Origin: Paracoccaceae bacterium
GTDB lineage: Bacteria > Pseudomonadota > Alphaproteobacteria > Rhodobacterales > Rhodobacteraceae
Length of the DNA stretch: 43,837 nucleotides
Reading direction: 5' to 3'
Assembly (NCBI GenBank): GCA_021647745.1
Contig: JAKIUB010000023.1
Coordinates: 1 to 43,837 of the forward strand
Shown here piece by piece: positions 33,636-42,789 of the stretch. The stretch's first letter is position 1; the number at the start of each line of letters is the position of its first letter. The notes beneath the pieces are model-generated. The model had not been told where the DNA came from, ran no database searches, and was given only the letters and a program-made list of their open reading frames with translations. The position numbers and the translations under genes were made by a program.

Positions 33636-34141
33636 TGATTACACGCCATTTCACCAAGGGTGATGCCATTTCCGAGGCCACCTATTCCGATTGCGAAGCT
33701 TACCGCTATGCCCTGACCCGGGTTTGGGACGAGACCGGGCGCAAGGTGCTTTTTTTGATGCTTAACCCGTCCACCGCTACCGAGGTGCAAAACGACCCGA
33801 CGGTCGAGCGCTGCGAGCGCCGCGCCCGCACTCTGGGCTTTGGCGCATTTCGGGTGTGTAATATATTCGCCTACCGCGCGACCGACCCGCGCGATATGCG
33901 GGCGGCAAAAGACCCGATAGGCTCGGCCAATGATACCAGTATCGTTGAGGCGATAGAATGGGCCGACGAGGTGGTGGCCGGCTGGGGCAACCACGGCGCA
34001 CATCTGTCGCGTGGCCAGGCAGTGGAAGCCCTGCTCAAAGCCCAGCCAAAAAAACCAAAGCACCTTGGCCTCACCAATTCTGGCCACCCAAAGCACCCGC
34101 TTTATATCGCTTACAAAACCCAGCCGGAGGCGTGGTGGTGA
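33635..34141 (+). CDS. DUF1643 protein
   Basis: A 168-residue protein with the DUF1643 signatures LFLMLNPSTATEVQNDPT, RVCNIFAYRATDP and AGWGNHG, ending in GLTNSGHPKHPLYI. The molecular function is unknown. The ATG at 33635 overlaps the stop of the LysE remnant; a frame upstream of this is antisense or shadow. Its stop overlaps the ATG of the next SDR gene. Confidence 0.85.
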   Translation: MITRHFTKGDAISEATYSDCEAYRYALTRVWDETGRKVLFLMLNPSTATEVQNDPTVERCERRARTLGFGAFRVCNIFAYRATDPRDMRAAKDPIGSANDTSIVEAIEWADEVVAGWGNHGAHLSRGQAVEALLKAQPKKPKHLGLTNSGHPKHPLYIAYKTQPEAWW

Positions 34142-34890
34142 TGCGTAAAATAGCCCTCATCACCGGTGGCAGCCGCGGCATTGGCGCGGCAACGGCAAAG
34201 TTGGCGGCCAAGGCCGGCTATGATATTTGCCTCAATTATCTAAGCAATAAAAGCAAAGCCGAAGCGGTGCTGCACGACTGTAAGGCATATGGTGCGCAGG
34301 CCATTGCTGTGCGCGGAGATGTCGGGGTCGAGGCGGATGTGGTCAGGCTGTTTGAGACTTGTGACGCCGCGCTCGGGCCGGTTGATCTGTTGGTGAACAA
34401 TGCCGGCATTATCGGGGCCGCAGCCAAGGTCGAGACCCTCTCTGCTCAAGTGCTGCAACAGACCTTTGCGGTTAATGTATTCGGGGCGTTTTATTGTGCC
34501 CGTCAGGCGGCGCTGCGCATGTCTACCGCGCATGGCGGCAGGGGCGGGGTGATCGTTAATCTGTCATCCATCGCTGCAACCAATGGCAGCCCGGGAGAAT
34601 ATGTGCATTATGCCGCCTCCAAAGGCGCGATTGACAGCTTTACTGTTGGCATGGCGCGTGAGGTCGGGCGTGAGGGCATACGGGTAAATTCGGTGCAGGC
34701 TGGCACCGCCGATACCGATGTCCACACCCTTGGCGGCGGAAACCCCGACCGGCCGGCTATGGTTGCTGCCACCTCGGCGCTCGGGCGGGTGGCCACCCCG
34801 GAGGAGATCGCCGAGGCCATTCTCTGGCTCGGGTCGGACAAGGCCAGCTATGCCACGGGCACCGTGATGCGGGTGGGCGGCGGGCTGTAG
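34141..34890 (+). CDS. SDR family oxidoreductase (second)
   Basis: A 249-residue short-chain dehydrogenase with TGGSRGIG at 8-15, NNAG at 86-89 and the catalytic Ser142/143, Tyr157 and Lys161 (YAASK). It resembles glucose-1-dehydrogenase/FabG-like sugar or ketone reductases. Substrate unknown. Coupled to DUF1643, it is part of the run rbfA to this gene. Confidence 0.85.
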   Translation: MRKIALITGGSRGIGAATAKLAAKAGYDICLNYLSNKSKAEAVLHDCKAYGAQAIAVRGDVGVEADVVRLFETCDAALGPVDLLVNNAGIIGAAAKVETLSAQVLQQTFAVNVFGAFYCARQAALRMSTAHGGRGGVIVNLSSIAATNGSPGEYVHYAASKGAIDSFTVGMAREVGREGIRVNSVQAGTADTDVHTLGGGNPDRPAMVAATSALGRVATPEEIAEAILWLGSDKASYATGTVMRVGGGL

Positions 34891-34902
34891 CAGAACCCCT
34901 TT

Positions 34903-35601
34903 TCAAATATCCAGCAGCGCCGCGCGGGATTGTGAATTGAACTCCCGGCGATACAAGACCGCCAGCGTAAACAACGTAACCACAATCATCGGCCAGGCGC
35001 CCAGCAGCCACGATAGCGCCGCCAGTGCAAAATACATCGCCCGCAAGCCACGATTGAAGCTGCGGGCTGCATAGGTATTGAGCATCGCCGATTTTTCGGC
35101 ATAGCGCACGCCGTCAGGGTGGTCGGCATCATTGGGTACCGCCGCCAGCATTACCGCGCAATAGCCAAACAGCCGGTGCGACCAGACAAATTTCAAAAAC
35201 GCACTGGCTAGTATCAGTACCACCAGCATCAGCTTGGTCTCCCATACCATTTTTGGCGCATAAAGGTCTGTGCTGATATCTACCGCGATGCTTTGCAGGG
35301 CATCGGTTTTGCCCAGAAGCGCCACAGACCCGCCGATGCCGATCATGCTGGCCGAAGTGAAAAACGCCGCGCCTTGCCGCAGGGTGGCAAGTATGTTGGC
35401 GTCCAGCACCCGGTTTTCGCGGTGCAGCATCTCCTGCATCCAGCGCCGCCGGTAATCGGCAATCAGCGAATGGGTCGAGCGGCGTTTGCCCTCATGCTCC
35501 ACCCAGTAGCCGATCAGCGGCCAGCCCAGCAACAATAGCGCCAGTGCGATACCATCCCACATCCCGAAAGGAGCAATAAGCTGTGCAAGTATTGGTGGCA
35601 T
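34903..35601 (-). CDS. DUF599 membrane protein
   Basis: A 232-residue protein with about four membrane helices, ending in LYRREFNSQSRAALLDI. The features WMQEMLHRENRVLDANILAT and FFTSASMIGIGG with NTYAARSFNRGLRAMYFALA are those of DUF599. Function unknown. It converges on the SDR gene and diverges from glcD. Confidence 0.8.
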   Translation of the reverse strand: MPPILAQLIAPFGMWDGIALALLLLGWPLIGYWVEHEGKRRSTHSLIADYRRRWMQEMLHRENRVLDANILATLRQGAAFFTSASMIGIGGSVALLGKTDALQSIAVDISTDLYAPKMVWETKLMLVVLILASAFLKFVWSHRLFGYCAVMLAAVPNDADHPDGVRYAEKSAMLNTYAARSFNRGLRAMYFALAALSWLLGAWPMIVVTLFTLAVLYRREFNSQSRAALLDI

Positions 35602-35903
35602 GGAAAAACCCTCCTGAAACCCCAGTTTACAGACTTGCCGGAAAAGTAAAACCGATTAAATGTGACAGCATGCGGGAGAAGGTTTTGTCTGGCGAAGTGC
35701 TATCAAGCCAAGCGAAAAGCCATGTGATATGCACTTTAGCGCGCCTATGGTTTTGCCAGCAGAAGGCGCGGGGAGGTTCGCCAGGCCTCACGGAGAAGAA
35801 AATATACTATTTTTGGTCAGCACTCCTGTCTTTTTGTTGAATTATTGGACAGAATAGTTTACCTGTCTAGCAAGTCACACTCGCTGCCATATTGGAGCCG
35901 CCC
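35602..35903. promoter_or_regulatory. Intergenic region DUF599-glcD with repeated CTGTC/GACAG
   Basis: This 302-base gap has no supported gene. Its right half is AT-richer. CTGTC occurs at 35826-35830 and 35863-35867, and GACAG at 35848-35852, so the last two form an inverted repeat (GACAG-N10-CTGTC) about 40 bases before glcD. A TATACT box is at 35803-35808. It is a plausible control region for glcDEF, but no regulator gene is adjacent. Confidence 0.35.
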
Positions 35904-37334
35904 ATGCAAATGCCCGAATCCAGCGCCAGAATTCTGGCCGACAAGGCTAAGATTGTAGCGCGGCTGCGCAAAATACTCCCCGAAGAATCCGTGATCGACA
36001 ACCCTGTCGAAACCAAAGCCTATGAGTGTGATGCACTCGCAGCCTATCGCTGCCCGCCGCTGGCCGTGGTGCTGCCCGCCAGCACTGATGAAACCGCCGC
36101 CGTGCTGAAGGCCTGTTTCGAAATGGGGGTGCCGGTAGTGCCACGGGGGGCGGGCACCTCGCTTGCCGGTGGCGCGCTACCAACCGCCGATAGTATCATC
36201 CTCGGCGTTGCCAAGCTCACCGACGTGCTGGAAATCGACTATGATAACCGCTTTATCCGCGTCGAGGCGGGCCGCACCAACCTAAGCGTGACCGGCGCGG
36301 TTGAAACCAACGGGTTTTTCTATGCGCCCGATCCATCAAGCCAGCTGGCCTGCGCTATTGCCGGTAATATAGCCATGAACTCGGGCGGGGCGCATTGCCT
36401 GAAATACGGCGTGACCACCAATAACCTGCTCGGCGTGACCATGGTGACAATGGAAGGCGAGATACTTGAGATCGGCGGCGCGCATCTGGATTCTGCGGGC
36501 TATGACTTGCTCGGGCTTATTTGCGGCTCCGAAGGCCAGCTTGGCGTGGTTACCGAGGCGACATTGCGTATTCTGGCCAAGCCCGAGGGCGCGCGCCCCG
36601 TGCTGATCGGGTTTGACAGCAACGTGGTGGCGGGGGCCTGTGTGTCTGATATCATCCGCGCCGGTGTGCTGCCGGTGGCGATAGAATTCATGGACCGTCC
36701 GGTAATTCGCGCTGCCGAAAACTTCACCCATGCGGGCTATCCCGATGTTGAAGCGTTGCTGATTATCGAGGTCGAAGGCTCGGAAGCCGAAATAAAAGAA
36801 CAGCTCGATACCATCATAAAAATCGCCCGCAAACATAACCCTGTCGAGCTGCGCGAAAGCGGCTCTCCCGAGGAAAGCGCCACCATCTGGAAGGGCCGCA
36901 AAGCCGCGTTTGGCGCCATGGGCCAGATCAACGATTATATGTGCCTTGATGGCACCATTCCGGTTAGCCAGCTGCCAAAGGTTTTGCGCCGCATCACCGA
37001 ATTATCCGAGCAATACGGGCTTGATGTCGGCAATGTGTTTCATGCCGGTGACGGCAACATGCACCCGTTGATTCTGTATGATGCCAACAAGCCCGGCGAC
37101 CTTGAAAAATGCGAGGATATGGGGGCCGATATTCTGAAGCTCTGCGTCGAGGTTGGCGGTTGCCTGACCGGCGAGCACGGGGTTGGCGTTGAAAAACGCG
37201 AGCTGATGCATGTGCAGTATAACGAGGCCGATCTCGACATCCAGATGGCGGTAAAAGACGTGTTTGACCCCGAATGGCTGCTGAACCCCGCCAAAGTCTT
37301 CCCGCTTGACGCCAGCGCGGAGCGCCGCGCATGA
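35904..37334 (+). CDS. glcD: Glycolate oxidase subunit GlcD (FAD-linked)
   Basis: A 476-residue FAD enzyme of the FAD-binding-4 type. Features are PPLAVVLPAS and PRGAGTSLAGGALPTADS in the FAD domain, SSQLACAIAGNIAMNSGG, and in the cap domain VFHAGDGNMHPLI and GCLTGEHGVGVEKR. It oxidises glycolate (and D-lactate in some relatives) to glyoxylate. The ATG at 35904 follows GGAG; a TTG at 35892 is less likely. It overlaps glcE by 4 bases. Confidence 0.92.
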   Translation: MQMPESSARILADKAKIVARLRKILPEESVIDNPVETKAYECDALAAYRCPPLAVVLPASTDETAAVLKACFEMGVPVVPRGAGTSLAGGALPTADSIILGVAKLTDVLEIDYDNRFIRVEAGRTNLSVTGAVETNGFFYAPDPSSQLACAIAGNIAMNSGGAHCLKYGVTTNNLLGVTMVTMEGEILEIGGAHLDSAGYDLLGLICGSEGQLGVVTEATLRILAKPEGARPVLIGFDSNVVAGACVSDIIRAGVLPVAIEFMDRPVIRAAENFTHAGYPDVEALLIIEVEGSEAEIKEQLDTIIKIARKHNPVELRESGSPEESATIWKGRKAAFGAMGQINDYMCLDGTIPVSQLPKVLRRITELSEQYGLDVGNVFHAGDGNMHPLILYDANKPGDLEKCEDMGADILKLCVEVGGCLTGEHGVGVEKRELMHVQYNEADLDIQMAVKDVFDPEWLLNPAKVFPLDASAERRA

Positions 37335-38395
37335 GGCCCGATACCGAAGCCGAACTGGCCGAGCTGGTAAAAACCGCTTCTGGCCCGATAGAGATCATCG
37401 GCGGCGGCACCCGCAAGCTTGGCGAGCATGTCGAGGGCGTGCCGCTGCTGACCGGCGGCCTAAGCGGTATCACCCTATATGAACCCGAAGCCCTGACACT
37501 CGTCGCCAAAGCCGGCACTCCGCTGGCTGAAATTAACGCGCTATTGGCCAAAAACAACCAGCGCCTGCCGTTCGAGCCGCTGGATTATCGCGCCCTGCAG
37601 GGCAGCGCAGGCGAGCCGACCATTGGCGGGGCTGTGGCCACCAATGCCTCTGGCCCACGGCGCATTTCGGCGGGCGCGTGCCGCGATAGCCTGATCGGTG
37701 TACGCTTTGTGGATGGCATGGGGCGTATCATCAAAAACGGCGGACGGGTGATGAAAAACGTCACCGGTTATGATCTGGTCAAGCTGCTGGCGGGCAGCCA
37801 CGGCACGCTCGGCATTCTGACCGAGGTTTCGTTTAAGCTGCTTCCTGCCGCGCTGGCCACCGCCACGGTGCTGGTGGCCGAGGATGAAACGACCGCTGCC
37901 ACCACCATGGCCCGTGCGCTTGGCTCTCCCTATGATATTAGCGGTGCGGGGCATATTGCCGGCACCACGGCGCTGCGGCTCGAAGGGCTGGAAGGTTCGG
38001 TTGCTTACCGCTCCGAGGCGCTGGCCGCGCTGCTGAGCGGCAAGGTTGGCGATTTTGACTGGCGCGCGCTCTGCGATGTGCAGGCTTTTGCCGGTTTTGA
38101 GGGTGATGTATGGCGTTTTTCGGTGCCGCCAAGCCAAGGCCCTGTGCTAGGGGCTGCCCTGCGGAAACTGGGTGCGATTGATATAATTTATGACTGGGCT
38201 GGCGGGCTGGTATGGGCGCTGTCGCCCGACGGGCTGGATTTGCGACCGGCGCTTGAAAGCGGCCACGGCACCGTGGTGCGCGGCACCGCCACGCCACGCT
38301 TCCACCCTGAACCCGCGCCGGTGGCAGCACTGGCCAGCGCCTTACGCGCCCGCTTTGACCCGCGCGGCATATTAAACCCCGGACGGATGGGATAG
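37331..38395 (+). CDS. glcE: Glycolate oxidase subunit GlcE
   Basis: A 354-residue FAD-binding subunit related to GlcD but lacking the full C-terminal cap. It has PIEIIGGGTRKLGEHV, TIGGAVATNASGPRRI and LAGSHGTLGILTEVSF. It forms the membrane-associated glycolate dehydrogenase with GlcD and GlcF. Its ATG overlaps the glcD stop (ATGA), and glcF begins immediately after its TAG. Confidence 0.92.
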   Translation: MRPDTEAELAELVKTASGPIEIIGGGTRKLGEHVEGVPLLTGGLSGITLYEPEALTLVAKAGTPLAEINALLAKNNQRLPFEPLDYRALQGSAGEPTIGGAVATNASGPRRISAGACRDSLIGVRFVDGMGRIIKNGGRVMKNVTGYDLVKLLAGSHGTLGILTEVSFKLLPAALATATVLVAEDETTAATTMARALGSPYDISGAGHIAGTTALRLEGLEGSVAYRSEALAALLSGKVGDFDWRALCDVQAFAGFEGDVWRFSVPPSQGPVLGAALRKLGAIDIIYDWAGGLVWALSPDGLDLRPALESGHGTVVRGTATPRFHPEPAPVAALASALRARFDPRGILNPGRMG

Positions 38396-39658
38396 ATGCA
38401 AACAAATTTCAGCCCCGAGCAGCTGCGCGACAGCGGCATCAAACGCGCAGACGAAATTTTGCGCAGCTGCGTGCATTGCGGTTTTTGCACCGCCACTTGC
38501 CCGACCTACCAGCTATTGGGTGATGAGCTGGACAGCCCGCGTGGCCGCATTTACCTGATCAAGGATATGCTTGAAAATGACCGCGCCGCCGATGAAAAAA
38601 CGGTAAAACACATTGACCGCTGCCTAAGCTGCCTGGCCTGCATGTCAACCTGCCCGTCGGGTGTGCATTATATGCATCTGGTCGATATGGCACGCGAGCA
38701 TATTGAAAAAACCTATAAACGCCCGTGGTTTGACCGTGGCATGCGCTTTGTTCTGTCGCAGATACTGCCTTATCCTGCGCGGTTTCGCGCTGCCATTCTG
38801 GGGGCATGGGCGGCCAAGCCCTTCCGCTTTGCGCTGCCCGGAAAACTAAAAGCAATGGTTGATTTCGCGCCCAGCAAGCTGCCGACCCCCAGCCATGTAG
38901 ATCGCCCGCAAACCTTTAAGGCCAGGGGTAAAAAAATCCGCCGTGTGGCGCTGCTTTCAGGCTGTGCACAAACCGCGCTCAACACCGATATCAACGAGGC
39001 CACTATCCGCCTGCTCACCCGCCTCGGGGTTGAAGTGGTGATCGCCAAGGGCATGGGCTGCTGCGGCGCGGTCACCCACCATATGGGCAAAACCGGCGCC
39101 AGCCATAAATCCGCCGCCGCCAATATCAAGGCATGGAAAGAGGCGGATGTGGATGCGGTGGTGATCAATACCTCCGGCTGTGGCACCACCGTTAAGGATT
39201 ACGGCCATATGTTTCGCGAGACCGAGCTGGCAGCGGATGCGGCTGAAATTGCTGGTAAGGCCCGAGATATTTCGGAGCTTCTGGAAGAGCTGGAAATCAG
39301 TGGCAACGGCAACCTGAAAGTCGCCTACCACGCCGCATGCTCGCTGCAACACGGCCAGCAAATCAAGGACGCACCCAAAAACCTGCTGCGCAAAGCGGGG
39401 TTTACCGTGCTGGAACCCGCCGATCCCCACTTGTGCTGCGGCTCGGCGGGTACCTATAATCTGATGCAGCCCGAGCTGGCCTCGCAACTGGGCGCACGCA
39501 AGGTCGCCAATCTGGAAGCGCTGACCCCCGATGTGATCGCGGCCGGCAATATTGGCTGCATGATGCAGATAGGTGACGGCACCAAAGTGCCGGTGGTCCA
39601 CACGGTAGAGCTGCTCGACTGGGCTACCGGCGGGCCAAAACCGACCGCGCTGGGCTAG
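38396..39658 (+). CDS. glcF: Glycolate oxidase iron-sulfur subunit GlcF
   Basis: A 420-residue protein with two 4Fe-4S sites: C25/C28/C31/C35 (CVHCGFCTATCP) and C76/C79/C82/C86 (CLSCLACMSTCP). Two CCG domains follow (GMGCCGAVTHHMG and HLCCGSAGTYNLM). It moves electrons from GlcDE to the quinone pool. The start directly follows the glcE stop. It is tail to tail with bhcR, overlapping it by 4 bases. Confidence 0.94.
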   Translation: MQTNFSPEQLRDSGIKRADEILRSCVHCGFCTATCPTYQLLGDELDSPRGRIYLIKDMLENDRAADEKTVKHIDRCLSCLACMSTCPSGVHYMHLVDMAREHIEKTYKRPWFDRGMRFVLSQILPYPARFRAAILGAWAAKPFRFALPGKLKAMVDFAPSKLPTPSHVDRPQTFKARGKKIRRVALLSGCAQTALNTDINEATIRLLTRLGVEVVIAKGMGCCGAVTHHMGKTGASHKSAAANIKAWKEADVDAVVINTSGCGTTVKDYGHMFRETELAADAAEIAGKARDISELLEELEISGNGNLKVAYHAACSLQHGQQIKDAPKNLLRKAGFTVLEPADPHLCCGSAGTYNLMQPELASQLGARKVANLEALTPDVIAAGNIGCMMQIGDGTKVPVVHTVELLDWATGGPKPTALG

Positions 39659-40464
39659 CCTCCGGTCAGGCGGGTGATTTCGGCAGCAACCTTTTGCACC
39701 AGCGGGCCGGTTCTGGCAATCATTTCATCGCTAAACCGCGCCGCCGGACCAGAAACAGACACTCCGGCCACCGCATTGCCCCGGTTATCAAATATGGCCG
39801 AGGCAATGCAGCGCATGCCCTTGTAGCGCTCTTCGTTGTCAAACGACCAACCCTGCCCCGCGATCACTTCCAGATCCGCCAGCAGTGCCTGCGGGCTAGT
39901 CAGCGTCCGGTCGGTAAATTCTGTCTGTCCCGAGGCATTTAACGCCGCTTCGACATCCGCACGCGGCATATGTGCCAGCATCGCCTTGCCGATCCCCGAG
40001 CTGTGCATCGGGCTGCGGGTGCCGGCCCGAAACATCGCCCTGATCGGGTTCTGGCTTTCGGTTTGTGAAATAAATACGATATAGCCTTCGTCGGCGATCC
40101 CGAGATTGGCGGTTTCGCCAGTTTCGTCTGTCAGCTCGCGCATGCCGGCTTGCGCCGCCTCGACCAGATTAGTGCGCGACAGGTAGGTGTTACCAACCCG
40201 AAAAGCACCAATCCCGATCGTCCAGTCCTGTGTATGTGGCTCAATATCGGCAAAGCCGTGGCTTTGCAGGGTTGCCAATATCCGGTGCACGGTCGAGGGA
40301 GGCATCCCGACCGTCCGGGCCAACGCGCTCAGAGATATCCGCGGTTGCTGCGCCAGCGCTTCAAGGATGATCAACCCACGATCAAGCGCCTGTACCGGGC
40401 TTGAATCCGGTGTCCGGCTGCGGGGGCGACCGCGTTTGCGTTTTTCGGTGTGAATTTCGATCAT
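39655..40464 (-). CDS. bhcR: IclR-family regulator of the BHA cycle
   Basis: A 269-residue regulator. The winged helix is at about 27-75 (QALDRGLIILEALAQQ and MPPSTVHRILATL), followed by an IclR effector domain with MHSSGIGKAMLAHMP and a late GVSVSGPAARF. The ATG at 40464 has a GGAGG site; an upstream in-frame Met lies in the operator region. Position between glcF and divergent bhcA identifies it as BhcR, which in Paracoccus controls the bhc genes with glyoxylate as effector. Confidence 0.85.
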   Translation of the reverse strand: MIEIHTEKRKRGRPRSRTPDSSPVQALDRGLIILEALAQQPRISLSALARTVGMPPSTVHRILATLQSHGFADIEPHTQDWTIGIGAFRVGNTYLSRTNLVEAAQAGMRELTDETGETANLGIADEGYIVFISQTESQNPIRAMFRAGTRSPMHSSGIGKAMLAHMPRADVEAALNASGQTEFTDRTLTSPQALLADLEVIAGQGWSFDNEERYKGMRCIASAIFDNRGNAVAGVSVSGPAARFSDEMIARTGPLVQKVAAEITRLTGG

Positions 40465-40481
40465 CGGGCCTCCATTGTATT

Positions 40482-40491
40482 TTCTATAGAA
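40482..40491. promoter_or_regulatory. Palindrome upstream of bhcR
   Basis: TTCTATAGAA is a perfect 10-base palindrome, 18 bases before the bhcR ATG. It lies in the AT-rich bhcR-bhcA gap and could be a BhcR autoregulatory site. No binding data are seen. Confidence 0.4.
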
Positions 40492-40570
40492 TAAAAATAA
40501 TTTCCACAAATATCACCAATTAATTTTGGAAAACTTATTATTATTATATTTCAATGCACTAACTATTTCG

Positions 40571-40593
40571 TATACTTTATGGAAATGCATTTC
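40571..40593 (+). promoter_or_regulatory. bhcA -10 box with overlapping IclR-like operator
   Basis: TATACT (40571-40576) is a good -10 element; no strong -35 is seen. It is followed by GAAATGCATTTC (40582-40593), a perfect palindrome that closely resembles the IclR-family box TGGAAAT-ATTTCCA. The site would overlap the transcription start of bhcA. Confidence 0.5.
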
Positions 40594-40658
40594 AGAAAAA
40601 TTGCAAAATATAGGACTTCCCCTAAAATGGCCTGATACCAATTATTCGAGAGAATCAC

Positions 40659-41825
40659 ATGCACAGCCAGAACCCGGTTTTTATCCCCGGCCCGACCAAT
40701 ATACCCGAAGCCCTGCGCCGCGCGGTGGATATGCCGACGCTCGACCATCGCTCGGGTGCTTTTGCCGATATTTTGCGCCCGGTGCTTGAGGGTGTGAAGC
40801 AGGTGCTGAAATCCGATACTGCCGAGGTTTTCATATTTCCCTCCACTGGATCTGGCGGCTGGGAAACCGCGCTGACCAACACTCTGAGCGCGGGTGACAA
40901 GGTGCTGGCTTGCCGCAATGGTATGTTTAGCCAGAAGTGGATCGACATGTGTGAGCGCCACGGGCTGGTTGTCGAGGTTGTCGAGGTTGAATGGGGTGGC
41001 GGTATTCCGGCAGCGCGGTTCGAGGAGATTTTGACCGCGGATCGTGCCCACGAGATAAAAGCCGTGCTTGCTACCCATAACGAAACCGCCACCGGTGTGG
41101 TCTCCGATATTGCGGCTGTGCGCGGCGCGATGGACGCCGCCAGCCATCCGGCTTTGTTGCTGGTTGACGGGGTCAGCTCGATCGGTTCGATGGATTTTCA
41201 AATGGATGAATGGGGGGTTGATGTGGCCGTAACCGGCTCGCAAAAGGGGTTTATGCTGCCTGCGGGCTTGGCGATTGTCGGGTTTAGCCCCAAAGCGGCA
41301 GCGATGGTCGAGACTGCCAGCTTACCGCGCTGGTTCTTTGATATTCGCGATATGCGCAGTGGCTATGCGATCAACGGCTACCCTTATACCCCGCCGGTGG
41401 GTTTGCTTAACGGCCTTAAACTTTCTACCGAAATGCTGCTGGATGAGGGGCTGGACAATGTTTTCAAACGCCATGCCCGTATAGCTACAGGCGTGCGCAA
41501 GGCGATTGCAGCTTGGGATATGCCGCTTTATGCGCAGTCCCCCGAGCTATACTCGAACTCGGTCAGCGCCATCAAAACCCCCGAGGGCTTTGACGCCAAC
41601 ACCATCGTCGCGCTGGCATCCGAAAAATACGACACCGCTTTTGGTGCGGGTCTGGGTGCGGTGGCCGGCAAGCTGTTTCGCATTGGCCATCTGGGTAGCC
41701 TGACCGATATGATGGCGCTTTCGGGCATAGCTGTGGCGGAAATGTGTATGAAAGATCTTGGCTTGCCGGTAATATTGGGCAGCGGAGTTGCCGCCGCGCA
41801 AGAGCATTATCGGACCACAGCCTAG
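40659..41825 (+). CDS. bhcA: L-aspartate:glyoxylate aminotransferase BhcA
   Basis: A 388-residue PLP enzyme of the class V aminotransferase (alanine-glyoxylate aminotransferase-like) type. The PLP lysine is K196 in TGSQKGFML, with D170 (LLVDGVSS). FIPGPTNIPEALR opens the protein. Context with bhcB, bhcC and glcDEF makes it BhcA, which transfers the amino group of aspartate to glyoxylate, giving glycine and oxaloacetate. Serine-glyoxylate aminotransferase is the main alternative by sequence alone. Confidence 0.88.
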   Translation: MHSQNPVFIPGPTNIPEALRRAVDMPTLDHRSGAFADILRPVLEGVKQVLKSDTAEVFIFPSTGSGGWETALTNTLSAGDKVLACRNGMFSQKWIDMCERHGLVVEVVEVEWGGGIPAARFEEILTADRAHEIKAVLATHNETATGVVSDIAAVRGAMDAASHPALLLVDGVSSIGSMDFQMDEWGVDVAVTGSQKGFMLPAGLAIVGFSPKAAAMVETASLPRWFFDIRDMRSGYAINGYPYTPPVGLLNGLKLSTEMLLDEGLDNVFKRHARIATGVRKAIAAWDMPLYAQSPELYSNSVSAIKTPEGFDANTIVALASEKYDTAFGAGLGAVAGKLFRIGHLGSLTDMMALSGIAVAEMCMKDLGLPVILGSGVAAAQEHYRTTA

Positions 41826-41834
41826 AGGATGAGC

Positions 41835-42788
41835 ATGTATATACCGACATTTGAAGATATGCAGGCCGCACAAAAAAGGGTGGAACCCTATGTGCACCGC
41901 ACGCCTGTTTTGACCTCTGAGTTTCTTAATGGCCTCACGGGTGCCGAACTGTTTTTCAAGTGTGAAAATTTTCAAAAGGCCGGGGCATTCAAGGTGCGGG
42001 GCGCGTGCAATGCGGTGTTTGGCCTGGCCGATGATATGCTGGAAAAAGGTGTGGCGACCCACTCGTCGGGCAACCACGCGCTCAGCCTGTCTTATGCCGC
42101 TGGCCGGCGTGGCATTCCCTGCCATGTGGTGATGCCACGCACCGCGCCGCAGGCCAAAAAGGATGCCGTGCGCGGCTATGGCGGCATTATTACCGAATGC
42201 GAGCCAAGCACCAGTAGCCGCGAGGCGGTGTTTGCGCAGGTGCAGGCCGAGACCGGTGCCGAATTTGTGCACCCCTATAATGACCCGAGGGTGATCGCCG
42301 GGCAGGGCACTTGTAGCGCTGAATTGATCGAGCAGGTTTCGGATTTGGATGCGGTGATCGCCCCGATTGGCGGCGGCGGCATGATATCGGGCACCTGCCT
42401 GACGCTGAGCAATCTCGCGCCCGAAGTGAAGATTTATGCCGCCGAGCCGGAGCAGGCCGACGATGCTTACCGTAGCTTCAAGGCGGGGCATATCATTGCC
42501 GATGATGCGCCCGAAACCGTGGCTGACGGGCTTAAAGTGCCGCTCAAAGACCTCACATGGCATTTTGTGCAAAACCACGTTACCGATATCCTGACCGCCT
42601 CGGAGGCCGAGATTGTGGACGCGATGAAGCTGATCTGGAAGCGCATGAAGATCGTGATGGAGCCGTCAAGCGCTGTGCCGTTGGCAGTGATTTTGAAAAA
42701 CAAGCAGACCTTCGCGGGTAAACGCGTTGGCGTAATTATAACAGGTGGCAATGTCGATCTCGACGCCCTGCCATGGATGGAGAAGTAA
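41835..42788 (+). CDS. bhcB: beta-Hydroxyaspartate dehydratase BhcB
   Basis: A 317-residue PLP enzyme of the serine/threonine dehydratase type. The PLP lysine is K53 in FQKAGAFKVRGA, with SSGNHALSLSYAAG and the phosphate loop IGGGGMISG. It converts beta-hydroxyaspartate to iminosuccinate. The ATG at 41835 (MYIPTFED) was chosen because GAGG lies six bases upstream; an earlier ATG at 41829 is too close to it. It starts 9 bases after bhcA. Confidence 0.88.
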   Translation: MYIPTFEDMQAAQKRVEPYVHRTPVLTSEFLNGLTGAELFFKCENFQKAGAFKVRGACNAVFGLADDMLEKGVATHSSGNHALSLSYAAGRRGIPCHVVMPRTAPQAKKDAVRGYGGIITECEPSTSSREAVFAQVQAETGAEFVHPYNDPRVIAGQGTCSAELIEQVSDLDAVIAPIGGGGMISGTCLTLSNLAPEVKIYAAEPEQADDAYRSFKAGHIIADDAPETVADGLKVPLKDLTWHFVQNHVTDILTASEAEIVDAMKLIWKRMKIVMEPSSAVPLAVILKNKQTFAGKRVGVIITGGNVDLDALPWMEK

Positions 42789-42789
42789 C

